Source: Taklimakanibacter deserti
GTDB lineage: Bacteria; Pseudomonadota; Alphaproteobacteria; Rhizobiales; Aestuariivirgaceae
Reading direction: 5' to 3'
NCBI GenBank assembly: GCA_003574785.1
Contig: QORU01000003.1
Coordinates: 1 to 64,000 of the forward strand
DNA length: 64,000 nucleotides
A program made the translations under genes and the position numbers. This document shows positions 34,475-42,661 of this stretch, piece after piece. Within the stretch, counting starts at the first letter, position 1. Each line of letters begins with the position of its first letter. Under the pieces are notes generated by a model. That model was given only the letters and a program-made list of their open reading frames with translations. It did no database searches and had not been told where the DNA came from.

Positions 34475-35296
34475 ATGCGTCTCCTGTTTCTCGGCGACGT
34501 TGTCGGACGGACCGGCCGCGAGGCAGTGGCGCGCGTGCTGCCGCCATTGCGCGAACACTTGGCGCTCGACCTCGTCGTCATCAACGGCGAGAACGCGGCG
34601 CATGGCTTCGGCATCACCGAGGACATCTATCTGGGCCTGATCGATGCCGGCGCCGACGTGGTGACGCTCGGCAACCACTCCTTCGACCAGCGCGAGGCGC
34701 TCGTCTTCATCGAGCGCGTGCCCAATATGCTCCGTCCACTGAATTATCCGCCGGGCGTGCCGGGCAAGGGCGTCGGCATCTTCACGACCAAGACGGGCAA
34801 GCGCGTGCTGGTGATGAACATCATGGGCCGGGTGATGATCGAACCGCAGCTCGACGATCCGTTCCGCGCCGTCGACCGCGAGCTCGAACTATGCCGGCTG
34901 GGCGAGGCGTGCGATGCGGCGATCATCGATTTCCATGCCGAGGCGACGTCGGAGAAGACGGCCTTCGGCCATTATGTCGACGGGCGCGTGAGCCTCGTGG
35001 TCGGCACCCACACGCATGTGCCGACCGCCGACCACCAGATCCTGAAAGGCGGCACCGCCTATATGAGCGATGCCGGCATGTGCGGCGACTATGATTCGGT
35101 CATCGGCATGGACAAGGAAGAGCCGTTGACGCGCTTCACGCGCAAATTGCCGGTCGAACGCATGCGACCGGCCGAAGGCGAGGCGACGGTCTCGGGCCTT
35201 GCAGTCGAGACCGACGATCAGACCGGCCTCGCCGTCAAGGTCGCGCCGCTTCGGATCGGCGGCCGGCTGTCGGAAGCGAAGATCGACTTCTGGTAA
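34475..35296 (+). CDS. YmdB-type metallophosphoesterase (TIGR00282)
   Basis: 273 aa. Metal-site motifs: LFLGDVVGRTGRE near residue 4, NGENAAHGFG near 37, TLGNHSFDQ near 66, IDFHAEATSEK near 148 and GTHTHVPTAD near 178. The family includes Bacillus YmdB, a 2',3'-cyclic-nucleotide phosphodiesterase. It starts 7 bp after fau, a common alphaproteobacterial pairing. Role in this lineage not established. Confidence 0.93.
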   Translation: MRLLFLGDVVGRTGREAVARVLPPLREHLALDLVVINGENAAHGFGITEDIYLGLIDAGADVVTLGNHSFDQREALVFIERVPNMLRPLNYPPGVPGKGVGIFTTKTGKRVLVMNIMGRVMIEPQLDDPFRAVDRELELCRLGEACDAAIIDFHAEATSEKTAFGHYVDGRVSLVVGTHTHVPTADHQILKGGTAYMSDAGMCGDYDSVIGMDKEEPLTRFTRKLPVERMRPAEGEATVSGLAVETDDQTGLAVKVAPLRIGGRLSEAKIDFW

Positions 35297-35308
35297 TTTT
35301 TGCGCTGC

Positions 35309-35644
35309 TCAGCGGCGGCGCAGGAAGCCCGGATTGTCGGCGGTCAGCGCCGGCTCCTTGCCGCGCGCTTCGCTCGCCATCCGGTCCATCACCTTGACGG
35401 CGCGCGTCCATTCGTCCTTGGCGCCCGGAACATTGCCGCGCTCGAGTGCGCCTTGGCCGGCCCGGAGATGGTTCTCGGCGGCCTGCGACAAGTCGCTCAG
35501 CGTCGCGATGGCGGCAAAAGCCCGCCCCGCGGGAGCGGCCTTGGCAAGGGATCGCACTTTCTTGAGGGCCGCGGCGCCGGCGGTTCCCGCCATGCCTTCC
35601 GCCGCAAAAGCAATAGACTCGATCGAACCTGGCTTCACCGTCAT
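35309..35644 (-). CDS. Small conserved-looking protein under a CtrA-type box
   Basis: 111 aa, Ala-rich and helical, no signal peptide or membrane segment. An AGGAG site immediately upstream of the ATG supports it. The C-terminal half (GQGALERGNVPGAKDEWTRAVKVM) looks like a single TPR-type helical hairpin. I do not recognise the family. A perfect TTAA-N7-TTAA box is 47-61 bp upstream of its start. Convergent with the phosphoesterase gene. Confidence 0.7.
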   Translation of the reverse strand: MTVKPGSIESIAFAAEGMAGTAGAAALKKVRSLAKAAPAGRAFAAIATLSDLSQAAENHLRAGQGALERGNVPGAKDEWTRAVKVMDRMASEARGKEPALTADNPGFLRRR

Positions 35645-35690
35645 GGGACGCTCCTGTTACTCACTTTCGAGTAAAATTCGGCCATCCGCC

Positions 35691-35745
35691 TTAAGGACGG
35701 GTTAAACGCTGAACCCGTTGCGAGCCGGCGTTAATGACGGGTAAA
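35691..35745 (-). promoter_or_regulatory. Two CtrA-type binding sites
   Basis: TTAA-GGACGGG-TTAA at 35691-35705 is a perfect match to the CtrA consensus TTAA-N7-TTAA. A near copy TTAA-TGACGGG-TAAA lies at 35731-35745, exactly 40 bp away, with one mismatch in the last half-site. They sit upstream of the minus-strand 111-aa gene, with yebC further right on the plus strand. CtrA is the cell-cycle master regulator in Hyphomicrobiales; binding is inferred. Confidence 0.6.
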
Positions 35746-35878
35746 GCCGGTCAGAAACGGGATGATTGACTGCTCGCTGGATGGCCGGGTCAGGCCCTGG
35801 GTTAAACCCGGCCATGGACTTGTTAATCTTGTTGGACGGGGTCTATAAGGCCCCCAGAATTCAGAGGTTCGAGGGTCT

Positions 35879-36628
35879 ATGGCAGGTCATTCCCAATTCA
35901 AGAATATCATGCACCGGAAGGGCAAGCAGGACGCCATCCGGTCACGGCTCTTTTCCAAGCTCGCGCGTGAAGTGACGGTTGCGGCGAAAACCGGACTGCC
36001 CGACCCTGAGAAGAATCCGCGGCTCAGGCTCGCGGTGCAGAACGCCCGCGCCGAGAACATGCCCAAGGACAATATCGAGCGCGCCATCAAGAAAGCATTG
36101 GGCGGCGATGCCGACACCTATGAAGCGATCCGCTATGAAGGCTATGGGCCGGGCGGCGTTGCCATCATCGTCGAGGCGCTCACCGACAACCGCAACCGCT
36201 CGGCCAGCAATGTGCGCTCGCTGTTCGCGAAATATGGCGGCAATCTCGGCGAGACGGGTTCGGTCGCCTTCATGTTCAACCGGGCGGGCGAGATCACCTA
36301 CAAGGCGCAAGCAGGCTCGGCCGACGACATCATGGAAGCGGCGATCGAAGCCGGCGCCGATGACGCGCAGTCGGACGAGAGCGGCCATGTCATCCTGTGC
36401 GCCTTCGAGAATATCGGCGAGGTGACCTCGGGGCTCTCAGCCAAGCTCGGCGAGGCCGAGACGGTGAAAGTGGTGTGGAAGCCGCAGACCGTGACGCCGG
36501 TCGATGAGGAGACCGCGCAGACGCTGATGAAGCTCATCGACGCCCTCGATGAGGACGACGACGTGCAGAACGTCTTCACCAACTTCGAAGTCTCCGACGA
36601 AGTGATGAAGAAGCTCACCGCGGCGTGA
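35879..36628 (+). CDS. yebC: YebC/PmpR-family regulator or ribosome-associated factor
   Basis: 249 aa, full length. The start [19 protein letters not shown] is the family hallmark, followed by [17 protein letters not shown] near residue 62 and the acidic C-terminal [13 protein letters not shown]. YebC proteins were described as DNA-binding regulators and more recently as factors relieving ribosome stalling. In Alphaproteobacteria the gene often lies near ruvCAB, as here, 3.7 kb upstream, although several accessory genes are now in between. Confidence 0.96.
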   Translation: MAGHSQFKNIMHRKGKQDAIRSRLFSKLAREVTVAAKTGLPDPEKNPRLRLAVQNARAENMPKDNIERAIKKALGGDADTYEAIRYEGYGPGGVAIIVEALTDNRNRSASNVRSLFAKYGGNLGETGSVAFMFNRAGEITYKAQAGSADDIMEAAIEAGADDAQSDESGHVILCAFENIGEVTSGLSAKLGEAETVKVVWKPQTVTPVDEETAQTLMKLIDALDEDDDVQNVFTNFEVSDEVMKKLTAA

Positions 36629-36662
36629 GACAGACGATCCATCGCTCACGGCGAGCTCGCGA

Positions 36663-37466
36663 CTATGCCGCTTTCTCCGCCGTAACGATGTGCGCGGGCG
36701 CTTCGAACGCCACCTCGCCATTCGCCTGGACATAGGGACGAAGGGCAGTCCCGGCCTCGTGCAGCAACAACCGATACTGCTCATCATCGATCAAGTCGGC
36801 GAGCGTCCATCCCTTGACATCGGTGCGCACCCAATCCTCGATGGAGGGGAAACGCGCTTCGCCCGGATGGGTCGAAACACCGACATTCGGAATGCCGGAT
36901 CCGGCGAACAGCGAATGCAGCGTTTCGCGATTTCCGAGAGCGAAGGGCGCATGCAGCTCCGATGCGATGCGCGCACCGAACAAACGCTCCAAAAGCGATG
37001 CCATTGCGGCATAGCCCGGATTGTTCTCGAGCGCATCCCACACGGCAATAGACAGTCGGCCGCCCGGCGCCAGCACGCGCCACATTTCCCGCACCGCTAC
37101 CCGCCGGTCGTCGAAGAACATCAAGCCAAACTGGCTGATCACGGCATCGAACGTGGCGTCGGGAAACGGAAGCTTCTCGGCACGACCCGACTTCCAATCC
37201 ACATTCGGGGCCTTGCACCGCGCTATCGCCAGCATGCCTTCGTTCCGGTCGAGACCCACCACCGATCCATAAGGTGCGACCCGCTCGGCTACCGCGCGCG
37301 CCAATATCCCGGTGCCGCAGGCGACGTCGAGCACTGATTGTCCAGGAGCGATGCGCGCCGCATCCGCCACCACGCACGTCCATTGCTGAAAGAGCGCCGG
37401 CACGAAAAAGGTTTCATAGATTTCCGCCGCGCTGCCTGTCACTTGGCCTTGCAAGCCCTCGGGCAT
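36663..37466 (-). CDS. Class I SAM-dependent methyltransferase
   Basis: 267 aa. Motif I VLDVACGTGILAR near residue 46, post-I acidic VGLDRNEGM near 70, and PFPDATFDAVISQFGLMFF near 100 are typical of UbiE/Methyltransf_11 enzymes. The C-terminal 100 residues form a substrate cap of unknown specificity. Its start is 118 bp from the divergent AraC-TPR regulator, which may control it. Its 3' end converges on yebC, 34 bp away. Confidence 0.9.
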   Translation of the reverse strand: MPEGLQGQVTGSAAEIYETFFVPALFQQWTCVVADAARIAPGQSVLDVACGTGILARAVAERVAPYGSVVGLDRNEGMLAIARCKAPNVDWKSGRAEKLPFPDATFDAVISQFGLMFFDDRRVAVREMWRVLAPGGRLSIAVWDALENNPGYAAMASLLERLFGARIASELHAPFALGNRETLHSLFAGSGIPNVGVSTHPGEARFPSIEDWVRTDVKGWTLADLIDDEQYRLLLHEAGTALRPYVQANGEVAFEAPAHIVTAEKAA

Positions 37467-37584
37467 GGATACCTCCCATCGCTATTCGCGATTGTCCTGC
37501 GTCCGCGCGGCGGGCCGCCATCCCCCTTTCGCCGGCTTGTGCAAAAACCGCCGGTATTTCGTTTGATAGGATAGGATAAGGACT

Positions 37585-38727
37585 ATGAGACGCCGCGAAA
37601 ACCCCGCGCCTGGCGGAGCGAGCGACCAGGTCCTGCCCAGCGACCTGGCGCGGGTGCTGACGTGGATGCGCCAAAGGCTTGATGAGCCAATGCATCTGGA
37701 AACGCTGGCGTATGTCGCAGGGGTCAGGCCGCGGACGCTCGAAACGCATTTCCAAACGTTCCTCGGCACGACGCCGCTCGGCTGGCTGCGCATGATGCGG
37801 CTGCAGGCTGCCCGGCAATTGCTGCTGGAATCCAAAGAGCAAAGCGTCACCGAGATCGCGCTGGCGAGCGGGTTCAATCAACTCGGCCGCTTCGCCGCTC
37901 GTTATCACGCCATGTTCGGTGAATTGCCGTCGCAAACTCTGCGCCGCGCTCGCATGCCGGATGCGGCGCTTGACGATGAAGCGCTGAGATTGACCTGGCG
38001 TGCCCTGCCGGCGGCATTGCAAGTCGCAGCTCATGCCTGTGATGCGGCGCTGGAGGATCTCGAGCGCGCCCAGACGATCGCGCCGTCTTATGGATTGGCC
38101 AAAGCGCTCGCCGCGTGGTGCTGGAGCCAACGCGCGGCGCAGCATTTCAGTGCAACGCCGGAGCAAGACCGCGCCTGCGCGCGTGAACTCGTTGAACAAG
38201 CAGAGCGCCTGGCGCCCGACGATGGCATGGCTCTGACCTTGTGCAGCGGCACACTCGCCTTGCTGCACAGCGTCGACGCCGCGGACCGTCTGGTCGAGCG
38301 TGCCTTGGCCATCGATCCTTATTCGCCGCTCGCCGTCAGTCGCCGCGCCTGGCTCTCCGTCTATCAGGGTGACAGCGCCGCGGCCTTGCGCGGCTTTCGT
38401 CGGCTGATGCCGTTCGATGCGCTGCGCCACACCGCCTTTATCGGGATGGGCTGTGCGCATTTCGCGGCGGGCCGCTACGAGCGCGCGGCGGTCTGGGCGA
38501 AGAGCGGCGTAGAAGTGCTTCCTGCCGCGTTCTGGGGCGAGCGGATCGTGATTGCGGGTGCCATGCATGCCGGCGCCCGCGCGGAAGCGCGCCGGCGCGC
38601 CCGGGCGCTGATGCGCAAGGATCCGGAACTCACGGTCGCCATCGCCGGCACGGCTTGGCCCTGCCGGCCAAGCTTCATGGAGCAGTTGACCGATGGCCTG
38701 GCCGCCGCCGGAGTCCCGCGGGACTGA
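37585..38727 (+). CDS. AraC-type HTH regulator with a C-terminal TPR-like sensor
   Basis: 380 aa. The AraC DNA-binding domain is at the N-terminus (residues 20-120: ETLAYVAGVRPRTLETHF, TEIALASGFNQLGRFAARYH), reversed from the usual order. The remaining 250 residues are stacked helical pairs resembling TPRs (CDAALEDLERAQTIAPSYGLA, LVERALAIDPYSPLAVSRRA, GRYERAAVWAKSGVEVLP). This HTH-first architecture resembles signal or peptide-sensing regulators. AAGGAC ribosome site, preceded by the short tandem GATAG repeat near 37566-37578. Divergent from the methyltransferase. Confidence 0.88.
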   Translation: MRRRENPAPGGASDQVLPSDLARVLTWMRQRLDEPMHLETLAYVAGVRPRTLETHFQTFLGTTPLGWLRMMRLQAARQLLLESKEQSVTEIALASGFNQLGRFAARYHAMFGELPSQTLRRARMPDAALDDEALRLTWRALPAALQVAAHACDAALEDLERAQTIAPSYGLAKALAAWCWSQRAAQHFSATPEQDRACARELVEQAERLAPDDGMALTLCSGTLALLHSVDAADRLVERALAIDPYSPLAVSRRAWLSVYQGDSAAALRGFRRLMPFDALRHTAFIGMGCAHFAAGRYERAAVWAKSGVEVLPAAFWGERIVIAGAMHAGARAEARRRARALMRKDPELTVAIAGTAWPCRPSFMEQLTDGLAAAGVPRD

Positions 38728-38752
38728 ATTCCTTCTTGATTTTGCTCCACAG

Positions 38753-38771
38753 TTGCACATATACTGTGTAA
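38753..38771. promoter_or_regulatory. Inverted repeat upstream of the first VapBC pair
   Basis: TTGCACA and TGTGTAA arms (6 of 7 complementary) separated by 5 bp, 12 bp before the antitoxin start codon. Position and size fit autoregulation by the antitoxin-toxin complex. Confidence 0.5.
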
Positions 38772-38783
38772 CAAGGCTCGCTC

Positions 38784-39014
38784 ATGAAAAATATCACTCT
38801 TTCTGTCGACGAAGACATTTTGGCAAAAGTTCGCCGTTATGCGGCCGACCATGACACGACTGTGAATGCTCTGGTCAGGACGGAGCTCGAGCGCATTGCC
38901 CGGCAAGATGACCGCGTCAAGCGCGCCATGCGCGAACTTCGCAAGATGAGCGACCGCTCTAACGCCGAGACGGGGCCTGTGACATGGATGCGCGAAGACG
39001 TCCATGAACGTTGA
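38784..39014 (+). CDS. vapB: VapB-type antitoxin
   Basis: 76 aa. The N-terminal KNITLSVDEDILAKVRRYA is a ribbon-helix-helix DNA-binding segment, followed by a helical and charged toxin-neutralising tail. The gene overlaps the PIN toxin gene by 11 bp, the standard layout of type II pairs. It should repress its own promoter through the inverted repeat just upstream. Confidence 0.85.
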   Translation: MKNITLSVDEDILAKVRRYAADHDTTVNALVRTELERIARQDDRVKRAMRELRKMSDRSNAETGPVTWMREDVHER

Positions 39015-39417
39015 CTGTTTTCTCGATACCAACATCCTCGTTTATGCAGCGACGGGACATGGCGCGGACGAAAGGAAACGCCAGAGAGCGCTCGACATTC
39101 TCGAAGAAGCGGGGTTCGGTACGTCCGGTCAAGTGTTGCAAGAATTCTTCGTCGTCGTGACGCGCAAGGTGAAGTCGCCACTTACACCTTTCGACGCCGC
39201 TGAATGGATAGATCGCCTGGCCCTAAGACCGGTCGTTCCGATCGACGCGGGACTGGTCAAACATGCGATCGAGATTTCTCAGCGGTACAAGATTTCACAT
39301 TGGGACGCCGCTATCATCGCCGCCGCCCAAGCACTCGAGGCGGTCGTTCTGTATACCGAGGATCTCCATTACGGCCAGACCTATGGATCGGTTCGCGCCG
39401 TCAATCCCTTCACGTAG
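39004..39417 (+). CDS. vapC: VapC-type PIN-domain toxin
   Basis: 137 aa. PIN ribonuclease fold with the acidic residues in place: D8 in CFLDTNILVY, a conserved Glu in VLQEFFVV near residue 47, D98 in SHWDAAIIAAA and D117 in YTEDLHYG. It would cleave tRNA or other RNA when freed from the antitoxin. Overlaps the antitoxin gene by 11 bp. Confidence 0.9.
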   Translation: MNVDCFLDTNILVYAATGHGADERKRQRALDILEEAGFGTSGQVLQEFFVVVTRKVKSPLTPFDAAEWIDRLALRPVVPIDAGLVKHAIEISQRYKISHWDAAIIAAAQALEAVVLYTEDLHYGQTYGSVRAVNPFT

Positions 39418-39437
39418 TTTGCAACGGTCAGCTTAGG

Positions 39438-40286
39438 CTACTTCAAGAACTCCAGCACCGCATGATTGAAGGCCGCCGGATCCTGCACCATGGCGAAATG
39501 GCTCAAGCCCGGCAGGATCACGAGCTTGGCGCCGGGAATGGCCTTGGCCATCTCGGTATTGTGCTCCTGCTTGATCGCTTCGTCGTGCTCGCCATCGGCG
39601 ATGGCGACCGGTGATTGGATCTTGGCGAGCTGGTCCGGCTTGTAGTCGGGCTGGCTGGCCCACATCTGGCCGATCTGGGTGACGAAGTCGTTGAACTCCT
39701 TGGGCGTCTTCGACAGGCGCTCATAGTCCTTGCCGGCGTTCTCGATGTATTTGGCGAAGATCGGGTCCTTGTCGATATTGGGCTTGAGGCCCGCAACATT
39801 GGTGTTGGCGCCGAAGGCGAAGAGCCGGTCGAGGCGGTCGGGATAGTTCATCGCGATGTCGAGGCCGATGATGCCGCCGTCGCTCCACCCGACGATCGAA
39901 GCCTTGTCGATCTTGAGATAGTCCATCAGCGCGACGACATCCTTGGCCATCAGGCCGTAGCTATAGGGTTGCGCATCGCGCGTCGAGCGGCCATGGCCGC
40001 GGCTGTCCATGGCGATGACCCTGTATTGCTTGGCAAGCTCCGGCACCTGGCCGCCGAAATATTCGGTATTGCCGAGGCCGCCATGGAGCAGGATGAGCGG
40101 CGAGCCGTCGCCCCAGGCCGCATAATAGATCTTGATGCCGTTGACCGGCGCCTCGCCGCTTTCGGTGGGCGGCGGCAAGGGTTGCGGTGCCGGCAACGTC
40201 TTCCACAGCTCTTCCGCCCGAAGCGGCAGGAGAGCGAAGAGGATCGCCGCGATCGTGATGGCGATGGACTGAAGAAATCTGCGCAT
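39438..40286 (-). CDS. Periplasmic alpha/beta hydrolase
   Basis: 282 aa. A signal peptide or N-terminal anchor (residues 5-24, SIAITIAAILFALLPLRAEE) is followed by an alpha/beta-hydrolase fold: LILLHGGLGNTEYF (oxyanion hole), nucleophile elbow GWSDGG with Ser near residue 135, an acidic residue in ADGEHDE and the catalytic His in GLSHFAM. It belongs to the large esterase/epoxide-hydrolase-like group; substrate unknown. It is divergent from ruvC, with 41 bp between starts. Confidence 0.9.
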   Translation of the reverse strand: MRRFLQSIAITIAAILFALLPLRAEELWKTLPAPQPLPPPTESGEAPVNGIKIYYAAWGDGSPLILLHGGLGNTEYFGGQVPELAKQYRVIAMDSRGHGRSTRDAQPYSYGLMAKDVVALMDYLKIDKASIVGWSDGGIIGLDIAMNYPDRLDRLFAFGANTNVAGLKPNIDKDPIFAKYIENAGKDYERLSKTPKEFNDFVTQIGQMWASQPDYKPDQLAKIQSPVAIADGEHDEAIKQEHNTEMAKAIPGAKLVILPGLSHFAMVQDPAAFNHAVLEFLK

Positions 40287-40327
40287 GATGCCCTCTCGCG
40301 AAGATGTGACAGCCGGGAAAGGATGCT

Positions 40328-40855
40328 ATGCCTCGCGCCATGGTCCTGTCCACTGTGCGAATCATCGGCATCGACCCGGGCCTCAGGCGCACCGGCTGGG
40401 GCCTGATCGCCTGCCAGGGCACGCGCCTGTCGCATATTGCCGATGGCCTCATCCTAAGCGACCAGGCGCTCTCCCTGGCCGAGCGGCTGGTGCAGTTGCG
40501 CGAGCAACTCGCCAAGGTCATTGCCGAATGGCAGCCGGATGAGGCGGCGGTCGAGGAAACTTTCGTCAACACCGACGCCAGGGCCACCTTGAAGCTCGGC
40601 CAGGCGCGCGGCATCGCCCTCCTGGTGCCAGCGGAAGCGGGCATCATGGTCGCCGAATATGCGCCCAACCAGGTGAAGAAGACGGTGGTGGGGGCGGGCC
40701 ATGCCGAGAAGGAGCAGATCCACCATATGGTGAAGGTGCTGCTGCCCAGGGCCCAGCCCAAATCGGCCGACGCCGCCGATGCGCTCGCCGTCGCCATTTG
40801 CCATGCCCATCACCGCGGCGCCCAGAGCCTGGCCAAGCGGCTGGCGCGTTCTTGA
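40328..40855 (+). CDS. ruvC: Holliday junction resolvase RuvC
   Basis: 175 aa. Catalytic acids: D in [13 protein letters not shown] near residue 16, E in VEETFVN near 75, and the [15 protein letters not shown] pair near 150. Cuts four-way junctions that RuvAB has migrated. In Alphaproteobacteria ruvC, ruvA and ruvB are normally adjacent; here a toxin-antitoxin pair starts 69 bp downstream, and its -35 box overlaps the ruvC stop. The true start could be the ATG at 40340. Confidence 0.96.
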   Translation: MPRAMVLSTVRIIGIDPGLRRTGWGLIACQGTRLSHIADGLILSDQALSLAERLVQLREQLAKVIAEWQPDEAAVEETFVNTDARATLKLGQARGIALLVPAEAGIMVAEYAPNQVKKTVVGAGHAEKEQIHHMVKVLLPRAQPKSADAADALAVAICHAHHRGAQSLAKRLARS

Positions 40856-40900
40856 CTTGTTCTCAGAGTTGCGCTAAATAATGTAGCTATGTTTCTACAA
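40852..40900 (+). promoter_or_regulatory. Promoter and operator of the toxin-antitoxin pair inside ruv
   Basis: TTGACT (40852-40857, overlapping the ruvC stop) and TAAATA (40876-40881) with an 18-bp spacer. Immediately after comes a perfect inverted repeat TGTAG (40883-40887) and CTACA (40896-40900). An operator right behind the -10 box suits repression by the antitoxin complex. Confidence 0.65.
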
Positions 40901-40924
40901 TATCACCTTCCGATGGAGGGCTGC

Positions 40925-41182
40925 ATGACGATCACCACTTTGACCAGCCGGGAATTCAACCAGGATACGAGCCGCGCGAAGAAGGCGGCCAAGAAGGGCC
41001 CGGTTTTCATCACCGATCGCGGAAGGCCGGCTCACGTCTTGCTCAGTATTGAGGAATACCAGCGGTTGAAAAATAAAGGCCGCAGCATTGTCGACATGCT
41101 GGCGATGCCGCCGGGCACGGAAGACGTCGAGCTTGAGATTCCACCCAGGCGCGATCTCGCGCGGTCGGCTGACTTCGACTGA
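40925..41182 (+). CDS. Phd/YefM-type antitoxin
   Basis: 85 aa from the ATG at 40925 (GGAGGG upstream); 12 further in-frame codons upstream are not needed. The N-terminal SREFNQDTSRAKKAAKKGPV and ITDRGRPAHVLLSIEEYQRL show the Phd/YefM fold that binds DNA. The C-terminal tail (MLAMPPGTEDVELEIPPRR) is the toxin-binding part. The stop shares one base with the VapC start. Lies between ruvC and ruvA. Confidence 0.92.
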   Translation: MTITTLTSREFNQDTSRAKKAAKKGPVFITDRGRPAHVLLSIEEYQRLKNKGRSIVDMLAMPPGTEDVELEIPPRRDLARSADFD

Positions 41183-41607
41183 TGTTTCTGCTCGACACGA
41201 ACGTCATTTCCGAACTACGCAAGACCAAGTGGGGAAGGGCGGATCACAACGTAGTCGCGTGGGCGCGAAGCATCCCGGCCGAAAGCCTCTTCACCTCAGT
41301 CATTGTCATCCAGGAACTGGAAATCGGCGTGTTGCTTGCTATGCGGCGTGATCCCACCCAAGGAGCTGTCTTGCGCACATGGTTGGACAATCAGATAGTG
41401 CCCAGCTTCTCCGAACGCATCCTGCCGGTCGACGCTGTTGTCGCACGACGGAGTGCGGCGCTTCACGTGCCTGATCCGCGTCCGATCCAGGACGGTTTGA
41501 TCGCCGCTACAGCGCTTGTCCATGGCATGACGGTCGCCACGCGCAATGTTGCCGACTTTGCTTCGACGGGAGTTTCTCTCGTCAATCCATGGAGCTATGC
41601 CGCATGA
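41182..41607 (+). CDS. vapC: VapC-type PIN-domain toxin inside the ruv operon
   Basis: 141 aa. PIN motifs: D5 in [14 protein letters not shown] near residue 45 ([10 protein letters not shown]), D in [11 protein letters not shown] near 104, and ATRNVADF near 120. It overlaps its antitoxin by 1 bp and its stop overlaps the ruvA start as ATGA, so ruvA is translationally coupled to the toxin. Putative RNase activity is inferred from the family. Confidence 0.93.
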   Translation: MFLLDTNVISELRKTKWGRADHNVVAWARSIPAESLFTSVIVIQELEIGVLLAMRRDPTQGAVLRTWLDNQIVPSFSERILPVDAVVARRSAALHVPDPRPIQDGLIAATALVHGMTVATRNVADFASTGVSLVNPWSYAA

Positions 41608-42221
41608 TCAGCAAGCTCAAAGGCCGTATCGACGCCTATGGACCGGACTGGGTCGTCATCGACGTGAACGGCGTCGGCTATCATTGCTCCTGCTCGACGA
41701 AGACGCTGTCGCATCTGCCGGCGGTGGGCGAATTCGCGGAAATCCTGACCGAGATGCTGGTGAGCCAGGACATGATCCGGCTCGTCGGATTCGCCACGCA
41801 GAGCGAGCGCGAATGGTTCAGGCTCTTGCAGACGGTGCAAGGGGTGGGCACGAAAGTGGCGCTCGCTCTGCTGTCGACGCTGACGACGGCCGAGCTCGGC
41901 AATGCGATCGCGCTCCAGGACAAGGCGATGGTGTCGCGCGCGCCGGGTGTCGGTCCCAAAGTCGCGCAAAGGATCGTCAGCGAGCTCAAAGACAAGGCGC
42001 CCGTCTTCGCGCCGGTCGATCCCGGTCTCGCGAAGCTGCAGGCGGAACTCGGCGGACCGAAGCCCACGGCCGCAACCGACGCGGTTTCGGCGCTGGTCAA
42101 TCTGGGCTATGGCCAGACCCAGGCGGGGGCGGCAGTGAGTGCGGCCATGCGCAAGGCGGGTGAGGATGCGGCGACCGAACAGCTCATCCGGCTGGCGCTC
42201 AAGGAATTGGCTCTGGCATGA
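41604..42221 (+). CDS. ruvA: Holliday junction DNA helicase subunit RuvA
   Basis: 205 aa from the ATG at 41604, which overlaps the VapC stop. Domain [21 protein letters not shown], two helix-hairpin-helix motifs ([18 protein letters not shown] and [18 protein letters not shown]) and a C-terminal domain III that contacts RuvB. Forms the tetramer that holds the four-way junction. Its ribosome site lies within vapC. Its stop overlaps the next membrane protein gene by 4 bp. Confidence 0.97.
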   Translation: MISKLKGRIDAYGPDWVVIDVNGVGYHCSCSTKTLSHLPAVGEFAEILTEMLVSQDMIRLVGFATQSEREWFRLLQTVQGVGTKVALALLSTLTTAELGNAIALQDKAMVSRAPGVGPKVAQRIVSELKDKAPVFAPVDPGLAKLQAELGGPKPTAATDAVSALVNLGYGQTQAGAAVSAAMRKAGEDAATEQLIRLALKELALA

Positions 42222-42661
42222 GTGAAGCGGGCATGAAGGTGGCATCGGCAAGCGCGGCGGGGCTCTGGGAAAAGCTGGTCATGACCGTCCTCCTCACCGT
42301 CAGCGTCGGCCCCATGGTCGGAACGGCGATGGTCTTTCTTGCCATTGCGACTGGCGACATGGTTTTGATCGCGACGTTTGTGCGAGGCGGATCCGTTTTG
42401 TTCGTGCTGCTGCTTGGCTATGTTGCGGGCGGATTTCAGGCGGCCCTTTGCGGTCTTACCTTCGCCCTCTATGGCTGGCGGTTCGGCAGGCTGCCGATGT
42501 GGCTCCCAATCGTGATCGCGTTGCCGCTGGCTTCCGCCTTCAAATTCATTGTTTTTGGAATGCTCGGCGAGGGTCTTATTGAGAGTATGCTTATTCATGT
42601 AGTGCCAGCCCTTGTCGCTTGGTGGCTGGTAAAGGCCTATTGGCAGAGAGCAGAAGCATGA
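42218..42661 (+). CDS. Membrane protein encoded between ruvA and ruvB
   Basis: 147 aa, about four membrane helices (residues 18-46, 55-80, 90-110, 118-140). Overlaps ruvA upstream and ruvB downstream by 4 bp each, so all three are translationally coupled. No family recognised. Base composition is lower in GC toward the 3' end than in ruvA or ruvB. It is not part of the RuvABC machine as known. Confidence 0.78.
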   Translation: MSEAGMKVASASAAGLWEKLVMTVLLTVSVGPMVGTAMVFLAIATGDMVLIATFVRGGSVLFVLLLGYVAGGFQAALCGLTFALYGWRFGRLPMWLPIVIALPLASAFKFIVFGMLGEGLIESMLIHVVPALVAWWLVKAYWQRAEA

